In this document: positions 7,048 to 14,946 of the stretch, piece by piece
How the letters are laid out: each line of letters starts with the position of its first letter
Position numbering within the stretch: position 1 is the stretch's first letter
From: Actinomycetes bacterium
GTDB taxonomy: Bacteria > Actinomycetota > Actinomycetes > Streptosporangiales > Streptosporangiaceae
Assembly (NCBI GenBank): GCA_021793235.1
Contig: JAJYTD010000018.1
Coordinates: forward strand, 1-64,000
Direction of reading: 5' to 3'
DNA: 64,000 nt
The notes under the pieces: model-generated
Told to the model about the DNA's origin: nothing
The model's input: the letters and a program-made list of their open reading frames with translations, nothing else
Databases searched by the model: none
Made by a program: the position numbers and the translations under genes

Positions 7048-7541
7048 AGCCGCAGCGCTTCCAGGGGAGCGGCGAACCCCGCGCGTTCAGCGATCTCGGC
7101 GAGCACGTCGCCGGGGAGCATGCCTTCGCTCAACGTCAGCGCCAGCAGGTCTGCGGCCGGTATCCCCAAATCGGCCAGGATCTCGCCGTCACCGCTGGGA
7201 TCGGGGTAGGGTTCGGGCCCCTTACCTTCGGCCTGCTCCGGTATGTGGATCTCGCCGCTGTCGAGCAGAAGTTCCGCGACGGGGTGCTGCATTACCACGC
7301 GCGCATCGGAGAGGAAGACCCGCGGATCGCCGTGGTCGTCCACGCGCACCAGAGCGAACCACTCGTCGTCTGCTTCTATGAGCAGGACCATGGTCCCTTC
7401 AACGGCATCCGGGGCATGGGCCGCCGCCGCGTCGCGCATAATGTCGGCGATGTCGTCGATACTGTCGGCCTCCGCCAGGTCGGCCTCGACTCCCCTCCAC
7501 GCTCCTGCGGAGCACGAGAAGGTCGCTGAGAAGATCGACAC
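7044..7541 (-). CDS. tRNA adenosine deaminase-associated protein (copy proximal to tadA)
   Basis: From the GTG at 7541, with GGGAG 8 nt upstream, the product is 165 residues. The order of segments matches the tadA-associated family: an N-terminal beta region (F-S-A-T-F-S, then G-T-M-V-L-L-I-E), then W-F-A-L-V-R-V-D, then P-R-V-F-L-S-D-A, then a C-terminal helical part with E-I-L-A-D-L-G-I and G-D-V-L-A-E-I-A-E-R-A-G-F. Its stop overlaps the tadA start. The family is named from its genomic link; the biochemical role is not established. The next gene upstream (7626-8129) is a diverged paralog with the same C-terminal motif. Confidence 0.85.
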   Translation of the reverse strand: MSIFSATFSCSAGAWRGVEADLAEADSIDDIADIMRDAAAAHAPDAVEGTMVLLIEADDEWFALVRVDDHGDPRVFLSDARVVMQHPVAELLLDSGEIHIPEQAEGKGPEPYPDPSGDGEILADLGIPAADLLALTLSEGMLPGDVLAEIAERAGFAAPLEALRL

Positions 7542-7625
7542 CGAGCGTCTCCCGTCCTTTCTCGCGGGGCACGGACCAGGCCGGACGCTGCCTTTCACTG
7601 CTCGATCGCCCAGCCGCGGGAGTCC

Positions 7626-8129
7626 CTACCCCATCCCTTCTACCGCACGCTGAAACGCCTGCTGGAATCCGATCCGGTCGGAAATACTCGCCAGCACTTC
7701 GTCGGGGTAGAGGTCGAGGTCTCCGGCGAGCGCACCCAACTCCATCTCGTCCAGCCCCAGGTCGGCGAGGATCGACAGGTCGCCCGCCGGCAGCACCTGG
7801 TCCAGATCGTCGTCGTCTGGAAGGTCGATGCCGAGGTAATCCATCACCTCGCGGGCCACCTGCCAGTCGACGGACGCGGTGACGTCGGAGAGGAACACGC
7901 TGACATCATCGCGGCCGTAGACACGGACGATCACGAAAAAGTCATCCCCCACGGCCATCAGGCCAATGGCGCCGCTGATACTGGGTTGCTGCCGCAGTGC
8001 GTGCAGTACTCCCTTGAAGTCCTGCGTCAGCGCTACTGGGAGCAGATAGACATCCCAGACGTCTTCTTCCCGATAAGCGACGGCGGCGAAATCGCCGGTT
8101 TCGCCATCGTGCTGTTCGAGCTCCGTCAT
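7626..8129 (-). CDS. Second tRNA adenosine deaminase-associated paralog
   Basis: From the ATG at 8129 the product is 167 residues. It shares with its neighbour the pattern [14 protein letters not shown], then S-I-L-A-D-L-G-L and [16 protein letters not shown]. The two are therefore tandem duplicates that have drifted far apart. An upstream GGGGTGA serves as ribosome binding site. A longer frame reaching 8297 is open but starts in sequence with no family match. The gap of about 85 bp to the next gene suggests one transcript ending in tadA. Confidence 0.8.
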   Translation of the reverse strand: MTELEQHDGETGDFAAVAYREEDVWDVYLLPVALTQDFKGVLHALRQQPSISGAIGLMAVGDDFFVIVRVYGRDDVSVFLSDVTASVDWQVAREVMDYLGIDLPDDDDLDQVLPAGDLSILADLGLDEMELGALAGDLDLYPDEVLASISDRIGFQQAFQRAVEGMG

Positions 8130-8314
8130 CGTCACCCCACCAGCCCGGCCTTGATCCGGCCAGGATCGCAGATCGCCCGGTGCGGCGTCATCGTAACGGC
8201 CACTCTCGCCCATGCCCCGGTCTCCCCGAAGGGAGCTGTCATTGTGGTAGAAGTCCGCGCTCACAGTCCCTATTAGAACGGACATCCTGCCCCGCACAGA
8301 ACGCTATGGCCAAG

Positions 8315-8367
8315 TTGACGCCGAATCGTCAATTGCCCGGCCTCGTTAGTGGGCGATTAGTGGGCGG
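8315..8367. promoter_or_regulatory. Inverted repeat and 11-bp tandem repeat upstream of upp
   Basis: TTGACG (8315-8320) and CGTCAA (8327-8332) form a hyphenated palindrome. Just downstream TTAGTGGGCGA (8346-8356) is followed at once by TTAGTGGGCGG (8357-8367). Both lie in the 330-bp divergent spacer between the tadA-associated gene and upp. They are candidate regulator sites. The rest of the spacer shows no gene. Confidence 0.4.
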
Positions 8368-8461
8368 ACCGCCCGTGATCCGCTCCTCTGGCGTCGCGGC
8401 GCCCACCGTTAGACTCAGGCGCCGACTCCTCCTTATTTCCCCAGCTCACCCGGAGTACTCA

Positions 8462-9115
8462 ATGGAGATCCTGGTCGTCGACCACCCGCTCGTCGCTCAC
8501 AAGCTCACGACGCTGCGCGACGTCCGTACCGATTCGCCGACGTTTCGCCGCCTCACCGACGAACTGGTCACCCTGCTCGCCTATGAGGCCACCCGGGACG
8601 TCCGAGTAGCCGATGTGACCGTGGAGACCCCGCTGGTCTCCACGACCGGTTCGCAGCTCACCCGCCCCACCCCGTTGGTGGTCCCGATTCTGCGGGCCGG
8701 TCTGGGCATGCTGGACGGTATGACCCGGCTGCTTCCGACAGCCGAGGTCGGCTTCCTCGGCATGGCCCGCGACGAGCAGACGTTGCGGCCGGCGACCTAC
8801 GCCGACCGCCTCCCGCAGGATCTCTCCGGGCGCCAGTGCTATGTACTGGACCCGATGCTGGCAACCGGTGGGACACTCGCCGAGGCACTGAAGCTACTGG
8901 TGAGTCGAGGAGCCGACCACATCACCGCCATCTGCCTGCTCACTGCCCCCGAGGGACTGTCGGCGGTCGAAGCCAAACTCGCCGAGACCGTGGAGGGCTC
9001 CGCAGGAGCGGAGTTGCGCGTGGTGACGGCCGCCGTGGACGAGCGGTTGGACGACCACGGCCTCATCGTCCCCGGCCTGGGGGACGCCGGCGACCGGCTG
9101 TACGGCTGCGTTTGA
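8462..9115 (+). CDS. upp: Uracil phosphoribosyltransferase
   Basis: This 217-residue pyrimidine salvage enzyme makes UMP from uracil and PRPP. The PRPP loop is D130-P-M-L-A-T-G-G-T. Upstream it has P-I-L-R-A-G-L-G-M and near the end [10 protein letters not shown]. The ATG at 8462 matches the family start ([10 protein letters not shown]). A longer frame extends to 8180, but that part has no homology. It is monocistronic, with a hairpin terminator at 9130-9159. Confidence 0.97.
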   Translation: MEILVVDHPLVAHKLTTLRDVRTDSPTFRRLTDELVTLLAYEATRDVRVADVTVETPLVSTTGSQLTRPTPLVVPILRAGLGMLDGMTRLLPTAEVGFLGMARDEQTLRPATYADRLPQDLSGRQCYVLDPMLATGGTLAEALKLLVSRGADHITAICLLTAPEGLSAVEAKLAETVEGSAGAELRVVTAAVDERLDDHGLIVPGLGDAGDRLYGCV

Positions 9116-9129
9116 TCCCCTCAGCACAC

Positions 9130-9159
9130 ATCCGGCCGGAATCCGGTCGGATCTTTTTT
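9130..9159 (+). terminator. upp terminator
   Basis: ATCCGGCCGG (9130-9139) pairs with CCGGTCGGAT (9143-9152) with one G-T pair. It is followed by a run of six T. It lies 15 bp past the upp stop, a standard intrinsic terminator. The following 335 bp, to 9494, hold no convincing gene. Confidence 0.85.
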
Positions 9160-9494
9160 GTATCTTTCCAAATCTTAATGAATGAATGTCCGAAATCGGG
9201 GAAACATCGCTCTGCGTGCATGTGCGGGCATGGACCTGCCGTGAACAACACCACAGATTTTCGATACCTGAATTCATACTGAGACGGAGACGTTACACAT
9301 CAGAGCCATCATGGATTGGTGTCACCCTTAAACGGGAGACACAATCAGCCGAAACCGGCCGCACCACACCCACCCTGACCACCTTCAGCAACAACCCGAT
9401 CACATTTCCGAACCGCCCCACCCCCTGATGGATACGGGGTGTTCATACTCGGGTACGCTTTGCCACCGTCCACCCTTATCCCCCAAGGAGTGAG

Positions 9495-9713
9495 ATGCCT
9501 GAGAAGACCGCGTCCCGCGAGTTCACTGCCGTCATCGATCGCTTGAGCTCCGAGTTCGCCAGCGTCCACGCCACCGAGACCGTGTCCAGGTGCGTGGAGG
9601 CGGCTCGGCAAGGGGCCTTGGACGTCACCGGGCGTATGACACCAGACCTGGTCGAACGTATCGCTCGACAGCACCTCCAGGTACTCGCCCTCGCCTTCGC
9701 CGAACGCGGCTGA
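9495..9713 (+). CDS. Three-helix bundle small protein
   Basis: This 72-residue all-helical protein matches the three-helix-bundle dimerisation family of actinobacteria. It has R-L-S-S-E-F-A, then V-S-R-C-V-E-A-A-R-Q-G-A, then V-E-R-I-A-R-Q-H-L-Q-V-L-A. The ATG at 9495 lies behind an AAGGAG. It stands alone, more than 100 bp from its neighbours. The function is unknown; the fold suggests dimerisation. Confidence 0.75.
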   Translation: MPEKTASREFTAVIDRLSSEFASVHATETVSRCVEAARQGALDVTGRMTPDLVERIARQHLQVLALAFAERG

Positions 9714-9848
9714 CCACAGAGCGGCCCATGGCACACCCTCCGTAGTCAGAACGCCACGCCGATAACGGTCATCTGGCTTTACGGGGTTGATTGTCGGTGT
9801 AACAATCAGCTTGGGTCAGTGGGTCAGCCGGATTCTTGGGAGTCGGTC

Positions 9849-10013
9849 ATGGCGAAGTTGAAGAAATGGCTGGGGTACGCCCTCATCGCCTTCGTCGCGT
9901 TTTATCTGCTCACTCAGCCCGAAAGCGCGGCAGGCGTCATCGAGACCGGGCTGGGCGGTCTGATGTCCGCCGCTGAGTCGCTGTCCCGCTTCGTTAACGC
10001 GCTGAGCGCTTAG
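9849..10013 (+). CDS. Small single-pass membrane protein
   Basis: This 54-residue protein starts at ATG 9849: M-A-K-L-K-K-W followed by the hydrophobic stretch L-G-Y-A-L-I-A-F-V-A-F-Y-L-L. The tail is amphipathic. It precedes the PH-domain membrane protein by 12 bp, so the two are co-transcribed. Pairs of this kind recur in related actinobacteria. The function is unknown. Confidence 0.75.
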   Translation: MAKLKKWLGYALIAFVAFYLLTQPESAAGVIETGLGGLMSAAESLSRFVNALSA

Positions 10014-10025
10014 GGGAGCACGGCC

Positions 10026-10544
10026 ATGAGGCTTGTAGCTCCGCCAAATCGCGCGCCGGCATCAGTCAACCGGTACCTGCTGCCCCATGAGCAGGACGTC
10101 GTCACCATCCGGCGACACCCTGCGGTACTCATCACGCCTGTCGCCGCTGTTCTCGGCGCACTGATCTTCGCGGGGATCCTGAGCAACACCCCGCTGGCCG
10201 CCACACCGGCGGCGCTCGCGGTCATCTGGTGGGTCTGGCTGCTGGTCCTGGTCTGGTTCGTCTGGCGCGTGGCGGAGTGGTCGGTGGACTACTTCGTCAT
10301 CACGTCGCAGCGCCTCCTGCTGACCACGGGGCTCATCACCCGCCAGGTCAACATGATGCCGCTGGGCAAAGTCACCGACATGCGCTTCGAGCGCACGCTC
10401 GTGGGCCGGTTCCTGGGCTACGGAACCTTCGTCATGGAGTCCGCGGGTCAGGACCAGGCGCTGAGCAGGATCCATTTCATCCCGTACCCTGAGCAGCTCT
10501 ATCTCGAAGTGGTCGGGCTGATCTTCAAGGATCCGGACGGCTGA
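10026..10544 (+). CDS. Membrane protein with bacterial PH domain
   Basis: This 172-residue protein has two membrane helices at about 35-75 (A-V-L-I-T-P-V-A-A-V-L and A-V-I-W-W-V-W-L-L-V-L). A bacterial PH domain follows with the typical Y-F-V-I-T-S-Q-R-L-L-L-T-T-G-L and P-L-G-K-V-T-D-M-R-F-E-R. It ends with F-I-P-Y-P-E-Q-L-Y. These resemble YdbS/YvbH-type envelope proteins of unknown specific role. It lies 12 bp behind a small membrane protein gene and is followed by a clear terminator. Confidence 0.9.
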   Translation: MRLVAPPNRAPASVNRYLLPHEQDVVTIRRHPAVLITPVAAVLGALIFAGILSNTPLAATPAALAVIWWVWLLVLVWFVWRVAEWSVDYFVITSQRLLLTTGLITRQVNMMPLGKVTDMRFERTLVGRFLGYGTFVMESAGQDQALSRIHFIPYPEQLYLEVVGLIFKDPDG

Positions 10545-10571
10545 CCGCACGTTCACCGCCCCACATGGCCC

Positions 10572-10603
10572 GAAGCGCTCGCCGATAGGCGGGCGCTTCT
10601 TTT
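10572..10603 (+). terminator. Terminator after the PH-domain gene
   Basis: GAAGCGCTCGCC (10572-10583) pairs with GGCGGGCGCTTC (10588-10599) around a 4-nt loop, with one G-T pair. TTTT follows. It lies 28 bp past the stop. Confidence 0.85.
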
Positions 10604-10671
10604 CGTTCACCTTCCGTTCACCTTCATCGCCCCACGTCCGGCCGCTCTAAACACACCCAGAGGAACATATA

Positions 10672-10700
10672 TTGACTCATGGGTGAACAGAGGGTTAACT
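10672..10700 (+). promoter_or_regulatory. Sigma-70-like promoter for the gene at 10736
   Basis: TTGACT (10672-10677) and TTAACT (10695-10700) are separated by exactly 17 bp in an AT-rich patch. This is close to the housekeeping sigma consensus. The downstream TCCTCATTACGAGGA may form a small hairpin in the leader. Confidence 0.5.
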
Positions 10701-10735
10701 AGAGTCCTCATTACGAGGAACCAGGGGGTGATGTC

Positions 10736-10975
10736 ATGGCTAGCAGAGTCAACTCGACGTCGCAGACCAACCGCCCCGCTCCGTCTCGCCGCCGGTCGCG
10801 CTCCACAGCAGTGCGCCGCACCACCGCACTCGCCCGCGGTCCGCTGACCAGCGCTCCACCACAGAGACAGCCGGCAGAGGCAGCGGAGGCACACACATTC
10901 GGCAAGCCCACATTGAGCTGGGCCCTGATCACCGACACGAACGGACGCGTCCGCCCTGAAGCACGCTGGGTTTAA
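10736..10975 (+). CDS. Hypothetical basic protein, 79 aa
   Basis: The ATG at 10736 lies behind a GGGGGTGA and a good promoter at 10672. The product is rich in Arg, Ser, Thr and Pro for 45 residues. It ends in a more ordered segment, F-G-K-P-T-L-S-W-A-L-I-T-D. The N-terminus looks disordered. I do not recognise the family. Support comes from the promoter and ribosome binding site rather than from homology. Confidence 0.5.
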   Translation: MASRVNSTSQTNRPAPSRRRSRSTAVRRTTALARGPLTSAPPQRQPAEAAEAHTFGKPTLSWALITDTNGRVRPEARWV

Positions 10976-11013
10976 AAGCGCACTGGAAGGTCCCCGGCCA
11001 CAGCCGTGACCTC

Positions 11014-11100
11014 CGGTGAGGGGCCGACCCATACGTCTTAGGTTCTAGTGGTCGTTGCAACACCCCTGGAACCCACCCGTAATGGGTCGGCCCCTCACCG
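11014..11100. repeat. 18-bp inverted repeat with a 51-nt spacer
   Basis: The arms 11014-11031 and 11083-11100 are perfect complements (CGGTGAGGGGCCGACCCA and its complement). The spacer contains GTTGCAAC, a small palindrome. It lies between the small gene ending at 10975 and the TetR gene. Such a long exact stem with a large loop is more than a simple terminator. It could be a structured leader or a short mobile-repeat relic. Confidence 0.6.
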
Positions 11101-11210
11101 TGTCAGCGGAAAAGGCCATGAGCGGACCCCCGGGCCCCACGCCACGACCTCCGGCATCCCCCGCCGCATACGATGTGAGAACGATGATTCTCCACGTAAG
11201 GGATGACCGC

Positions 11211-11780
11211 ATGGATCTCGACACGGCACGCGCACGGGTCCTCGACGCCGCCGAGGCCCTGTTCTACGAGCGGGGTGTACAGGCCGTGGGCATGGATCTC
11301 ATCCGGTCCGCCTCCGGTGTCTCCCTTAAGCGGATCTACCAGCTCTTTCCCGCCAAGGAACAGCTTGTCGAGGAGTTCCTGCGGGTGCGTGATGCCCGCT
11401 GGCGCCGGCGGCTCGCCGAGCACGTCACTAGCGCGGGCGACGCGCACGGCCCCCGAGAGGCGATCCTGGCCGTCTTCGACTGGCTGCACCTGTGGTTCGA
11501 CGAACCCGGGTACCGCGGCTGCGCCTTCATCAACGCGTTCGGGGAACTAGGAACGGTGTCGCCGAGTGTGGCCGGGATCGCCCGCGAGCACAAGGAGGAA
11601 TTCCGGCGCTACTTCGCCGGGCTCGTGGCCGCCGCCGACCGCCCGGCGCCGTTGGCCGACCAGCTCCTCCTGCTCGCCGAAGGCGCCATCACCACATCCG
11701 CCATCACCGGCTCCGCCGAACCCGCACGCCAGGCCCGCGACGCCGCCCGGACCCTACTGAACGCCACCGAGTCCGCCTGA
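11211..11780 (+). CDS. TetR/AcrR family transcriptional regulator
   Basis: From the ATG at 11211 the product is 189 residues. Residues 5-50 form the TetR helix-turn-helix: A-R-V-L-D-A-A-E-A-L-F-Y-E-R-G-V-Q, then G-V-S-L-K-R-I-Y-Q-L-F-P-A-K-E-Q-L. The C-terminal domain has R-G-C-A-F-I-N-A-F-G-E-L, typical of the subgroup with a conserved C-A-F-I-N-A segment. A longer frame from 11055 has no homology and poor start signals. The ligand and targets are unknown. No clear partner gene lies beside it. Confidence 0.9.
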   Translation: MDLDTARARVLDAAEALFYERGVQAVGMDLIRSASGVSLKRIYQLFPAKEQLVEEFLRVRDARWRRRLAEHVTSAGDAHGPREAILAVFDWLHLWFDEPGYRGCAFINAFGELGTVSPSVAGIAREHKEEFRRYFAGLVAAADRPAPLADQLLLLAEGAITTSAITGSAEPARQARDAARTLLNATESA

Positions 11781-11819
11781 ACGGTGATCCCGCGTCCAGT
11801 GATCCCGGACTCGACTCCC

Positions 11820-11845
11820 GTAGCGACATGTCGACATGTCGCTAC
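11820..11845. terminator. 26-bp perfect palindrome between convergent genes
   Basis: Positions 11820-11845 read the same on both strands (half-site GTAGCGACATGTC). The site lies between the stops of the TetR gene (+) and dnaB (-), so a two-way terminator is the simplest reading. There is no T tract on either side, so an operator function is an alternative. Confidence 0.55.
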
Positions 11846-11870
11846 GGCCCTATGCCGACCGATCGACTGA

Positions 11871-13223
11871 TCATCCCGGCGCCATGTCGACGAATCGGCT
11901 GTAGTGTCCCTGGAACGCCACGGTCACCGTGGCAGTGGGCCCGTTGCGGTGCTTGGCCACGATCAGATCGGCCTCGCCCGCCCGCGGCGATTCCTTTTCG
12001 TGCACATCCTCGCGGTACAGCAGGATGACCATGTCGGCGTCCTGCTCGATCGAGCCAGATTCCCGCAGATCGCTGATTTGGGGCTTTTTATCCGTTCTCT
12101 GTTCGGGACCGCGGTTGAGCTGGGACAGTGCGATGACCGGGACCTCGAGTTCCTTGGCGAGGAGCTTCAGCGACCTGGACATCTCCGAGACTTCCTGTTG
12201 GCGGCTCTCCACCCGGCCCGGTGAACTCATCAACTGCAGGTAATCGACGATGACGAGCTTGAGATCGTGCTGCTGCTTGAGGCGGCGGCACTTGGCCCGG
12301 ATCTCCATCATCGACAGATTCGGCGAGTCGTCGATGAACAGCGGAGCGCCGGCGACCTCGCCCATCCGCCGGGCCAGCCGGGTCCAGTCGTCATCGGTCA
12401 TCAGTCCCGACCGCATTGTGTGCAGCGGCACCCGTGCCTCAGCGGACAGCAGCCGCATGACGATCTCGTTGCGGCCCATCTCCAGGCTGAAGAAGACGGT
12501 CGTCAACTGGTGCTTGATCGACGCGGCGCGGGCGAAGTCCAAGGCGAGGGTGGACTTGCCCACGGCCGGCCGCGCCGCGATGATGACCATCTGGCCGGGG
12601 TGGAGACCGTTGGAGAGTTGGTCGAAGTCGGTGAAACCGGTCGGTACACCGGTCATGGAGCCGTCGTGGGCCGAAATCGCCTCGATCTCGTCGAGGGCCC
12701 CCGGCATGATGTCGCTCAGTGGGAGGTAGTCCTCGCCCGTGCGCTTCTCGGCGACCCGGTAGATCTCGGCCTGGGCATGGTCGACGAGATCGTCGACCTC
12801 GCCGTCGCCCGCATAGCCGATCTGCGCGATCCGGGTTCCCGCCTCGACGAGGCGCCGCAGGACCGCACGGTCGGCGACGATCCGCGCGTAGTAGCCTGCG
12901 TTGGCCGCGGTGGGGATGGCTTCGGTGAGGGTGTGCAGGTAGGGAGCTCCGCCGACACGGGTGATCTCACCGCGCTTGGTGAGTTCGGCATTGATGGAGA
13001 TCGCGTCGACGGGTTCACCGCGGGAGAACAGGTCGACAATGGCGTCGAAGATGATCTGGTGGGCAGGCCGGTAGAAGTCGGAGGACCGGACGATCTCCAC
13101 GACCTGGGTGATCGCCTCCTTGGAGAGGAGCATGCCGCCGAGCACACTCTGCTCGGCCATGATGTCGTGCGGGGGCGTGCGTTCGAACCCGCTCTCCTGT
13201 GACGGGTGGTCAACAACGCTCAC
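11871..13223 (-). CDS. dnaB: Replicative DNA helicase DnaB
   Basis: Starting at the GTG at 13223, behind GGGGGAG, the helicase is 450 residues. The N-terminal domain opens with R-T-P-P-H-D-I-M-A-E-Q-S-V-L-G-G. The RecA-type domain has Walker A A-R-P-A-V-G-K-S-T at about 217-225, Walker B L-V-I-V-D-Y-L-Q-L-M, and D-L-R-E-S-G-S-I-E-Q-D-A. No intein interrupts it, unlike some mycobacterial DnaB. An open extension to 13403 is upstream DNA with DnaA-box-like sites and no homology. It unwinds the fork and loads primase. It lies apart from rplI, with a MATE gene and an amidase between. Confidence 0.97.
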   Translation of the reverse strand: MSVVDHPSQESGFERTPPHDIMAEQSVLGGMLLSKEAITQVVEIVRSSDFYRPAHQIIFDAIVDLFSRGEPVDAISINAELTKRGEITRVGGAPYLHTLTEAIPTAANAGYYARIVADRAVLRRLVEAGTRIAQIGYAGDGEVDDLVDHAQAEIYRVAEKRTGEDYLPLSDIMPGALDEIEAISAHDGSMTGVPTGFTDFDQLSNGLHPGQMVIIAARPAVGKSTLALDFARAASIKHQLTTVFFSLEMGRNEIVMRLLSAEARVPLHTMRSGLMTDDDWTRLARRMGEVAGAPLFIDDSPNLSMMEIRAKCRRLKQQHDLKLVIVDYLQLMSSPGRVESRQQEVSEMSRSLKLLAKELEVPVIALSQLNRGPEQRTDKKPQISDLRESGSIEQDADMVILLYREDVHEKESPRAGEADLIVAKHRNGPTATVTVAFQGHYSRFVDMAPG

Positions 13224-13310
13224 GAGTTCTCCCCCTGCTGTGCGAACCGAACATCCAGCATGCCCGCCTTTGGATTGTCGCGACTCCACAGCCCCGGACG
13301 CAAAGCACCC

Positions 13311-13500
13311 TGTGGACGGAGCAGTGGAGATCCTGTGGACGAAAGCGGAGTTCCTGCGGATAGCTTGTGCACAACACCTGTGGATAACTTTCCAATCACC
13401 CACACGTATCCTGTATGAGCTGGGAAAACACTATTCACTGCCTGTGTGTGAAAGAAAATCCCCACCCTGCCTTCCACGTGGTTTCCACAAGTTATCCACA
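13311..13500. promoter_or_regulatory. Cluster of DnaA-box-like sites upstream of dnaB
   Basis: TGTGGACGG (13311), TGTGGACGA (13334), TTGTGCACA (13365), TGTGGATAA (13379-13387) and TTATCCACA (13492-13500) fall within 190 bp. The last two are perfect 9-mers. The cluster lies in the 350-bp divergent spacer between dnaB and the MATE gene, which otherwise holds no gene. Confidence 0.6.
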
Positions 13501-13573
13501 GAGGCGTCGCGGGGCGGTGGACATACTGCCCCCGACACCGCATCGAACATCTGTCCGCTAATGTTGCAAGGCC

Positions 13574-14926
13574 ATGCCCACACTGCTCTCCGCACCGCCG
13601 TTCCGGCACGCTCACGACCGCGAGATCTTCCGGCTCGCCATCCCCACGTTCTTCGCGCTCGTCTCCGAGCCGCTCTTCCTCCTTACCGACTCGGCCGTCG
13701 TCGGCACCCTGGGAACCGAGGCACTCGGCGGTCTGGGGATCGCCGGCCAGATCCTGCTGACACTGGCCAACCTGTGCATCTTCCTCGCCTACGGTACGAC
13801 CTCGGCCGTCGCCCGACGGTTCGGAGCAGGGGACGTTCCGACCGGGATCCGCAACGGTGTCGACGGGATGTGGCTGGCCGCTCTCATCGGCACCGCGGTG
13901 ATCCTCATCGGCTACCCGGCAGCGCCGTGGCTCGTTGACGCCCTCGGCGCATCGGACGCCGTCACCCCCTACGCGCTCACCTATTTGCGTATCAGCCTGC
14001 TCAGCACTCCGGCGCTGCTGGTCATCATGGCGGGAACAGGGGTGCTGCGCGGCCTGCAGAACGCCACGACCCCGTTGGCCGTCGCAGCCGGGACCAACCT
14101 CGCCAACATCGCGCTGGCCGTGGCGTTCGTCCTCGGCCTGGGATGGGGAATCGCCGGATCCGCCTGGGCCACTGTGATCGCGCAGACGGCAGGCGCCGCA
14201 GTGTATGTGTCCGTAGTCGTACGCGCGGCGCGACGGCACGGAGTCTCGCTGTCCCCCGACATTGGCGGCCTCAAGGCATCGGCCGCGGCCGGTACCGCAT
14301 TGTTCATCCGAACCGTGTCACTGCGCGTGGTGCTCGTGATCACCACGGCCGTCGCGGCCCGCCTCGGCGACCCCGAGGTCGCCGCACACCAGGTCGTCTC
14401 CCAGATGTGGTCGCTGCTGGTGTTCGCTATGGACGCCATCGCGATCGCCGGACAGTCGATCATCGGCCGCTACCTGGGCTCGGCGGACGTCCGCGGGGCA
14501 CGGGCCGCGACACGACGCATGGTCGAATGGGGAGTGCTGGCCGGTGTGGCGTTCGCCGTGCTCGTGCTGCTCCTGCGCCCGTGGGCTCCTGTGCTCTTCA
14601 CCTCCGAGCCCCACGTACACGACCTGATTCTGGGCGCGCTGATCGTGGTGGCCGTGATGCAGCCGCTCAGCGGCGTCGTGATGGTGCTCGACGGCATCCT
14701 CATGGGCGCCGGGGACCAGCGCTACCTGGCGTGGGCGAGTTTCTGGACGATGCTCGCCTTCCTCCCGTTCGCCGCGCTGGTGCTCTGGGGAACCCCGGAG
14801 GGGTCGGACCTCGGGCTGGTCGGCCTGTGGACCGCATTCGGGGTGTGGATGGTCGCCCGCGGATTGACCTTGGGGCTTCGCGCCCGAGGGGGCGCATGGC
14901 TTGTCGTCGGTGCCACACGCCCGTGA
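13574..14926 (+). CDS. MATE family efflux transporter (DinF-like)
   Basis: This 450-residue membrane protein has twelve hydrophobic segments. It opens with R-E-I-F-R-L-A-I-P-T-F-F-A-L-V-S-E-P-L, then D-S-A-V-V-G-T-L-G. The second half has R-L-G-D-P-E-V-A-A-H-Q-V and a D-A-I-A-I-A-G-Q-S motif. These mark the DinF branch of MATE antiporters, which export cationic compounds using an ion gradient. The substrate is unknown. It is convergent with the amidase gene, the stops being about 20 bp apart. Confidence 0.93.
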   Translation: MPTLLSAPPFRHAHDREIFRLAIPTFFALVSEPLFLLTDSAVVGTLGTEALGGLGIAGQILLTLANLCIFLAYGTTSAVARRFGAGDVPTGIRNGVDGMWLAALIGTAVILIGYPAAPWLVDALGASDAVTPYALTYLRISLLSTPALLVIMAGTGVLRGLQNATTPLAVAAGTNLANIALAVAFVLGLGWGIAGSAWATVIAQTAGAAVYVSVVVRAARRHGVSLSPDIGGLKASAAAGTALFIRTVSLRVVLVITTAVAARLGDPEVAAHQVVSQMWSLLVFAMDAIAIAGQSIIGRYLGSADVRGARAATRRMVEWGVLAGVAFAVLVLLLRPWAPVLFTSEPHVHDLILGALIVVAVMQPLSGVVMVLDGILMGAGDQRYLAWASFWTMLAFLPFAALVLWGTPEGSDLGLVGLWTAFGVWMVARGLTLGLRARGGAWLVVGATRP

Positions 14927-14946
14927 CTCCCCCGCTCGACATCGCT

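Noticed and set aside
9186-9428. 79-codon frame after upp
   Set aside because: It begins 27 bp past the upp terminator with no ribosome binding site, and its composition is unlike the neighbouring genes.
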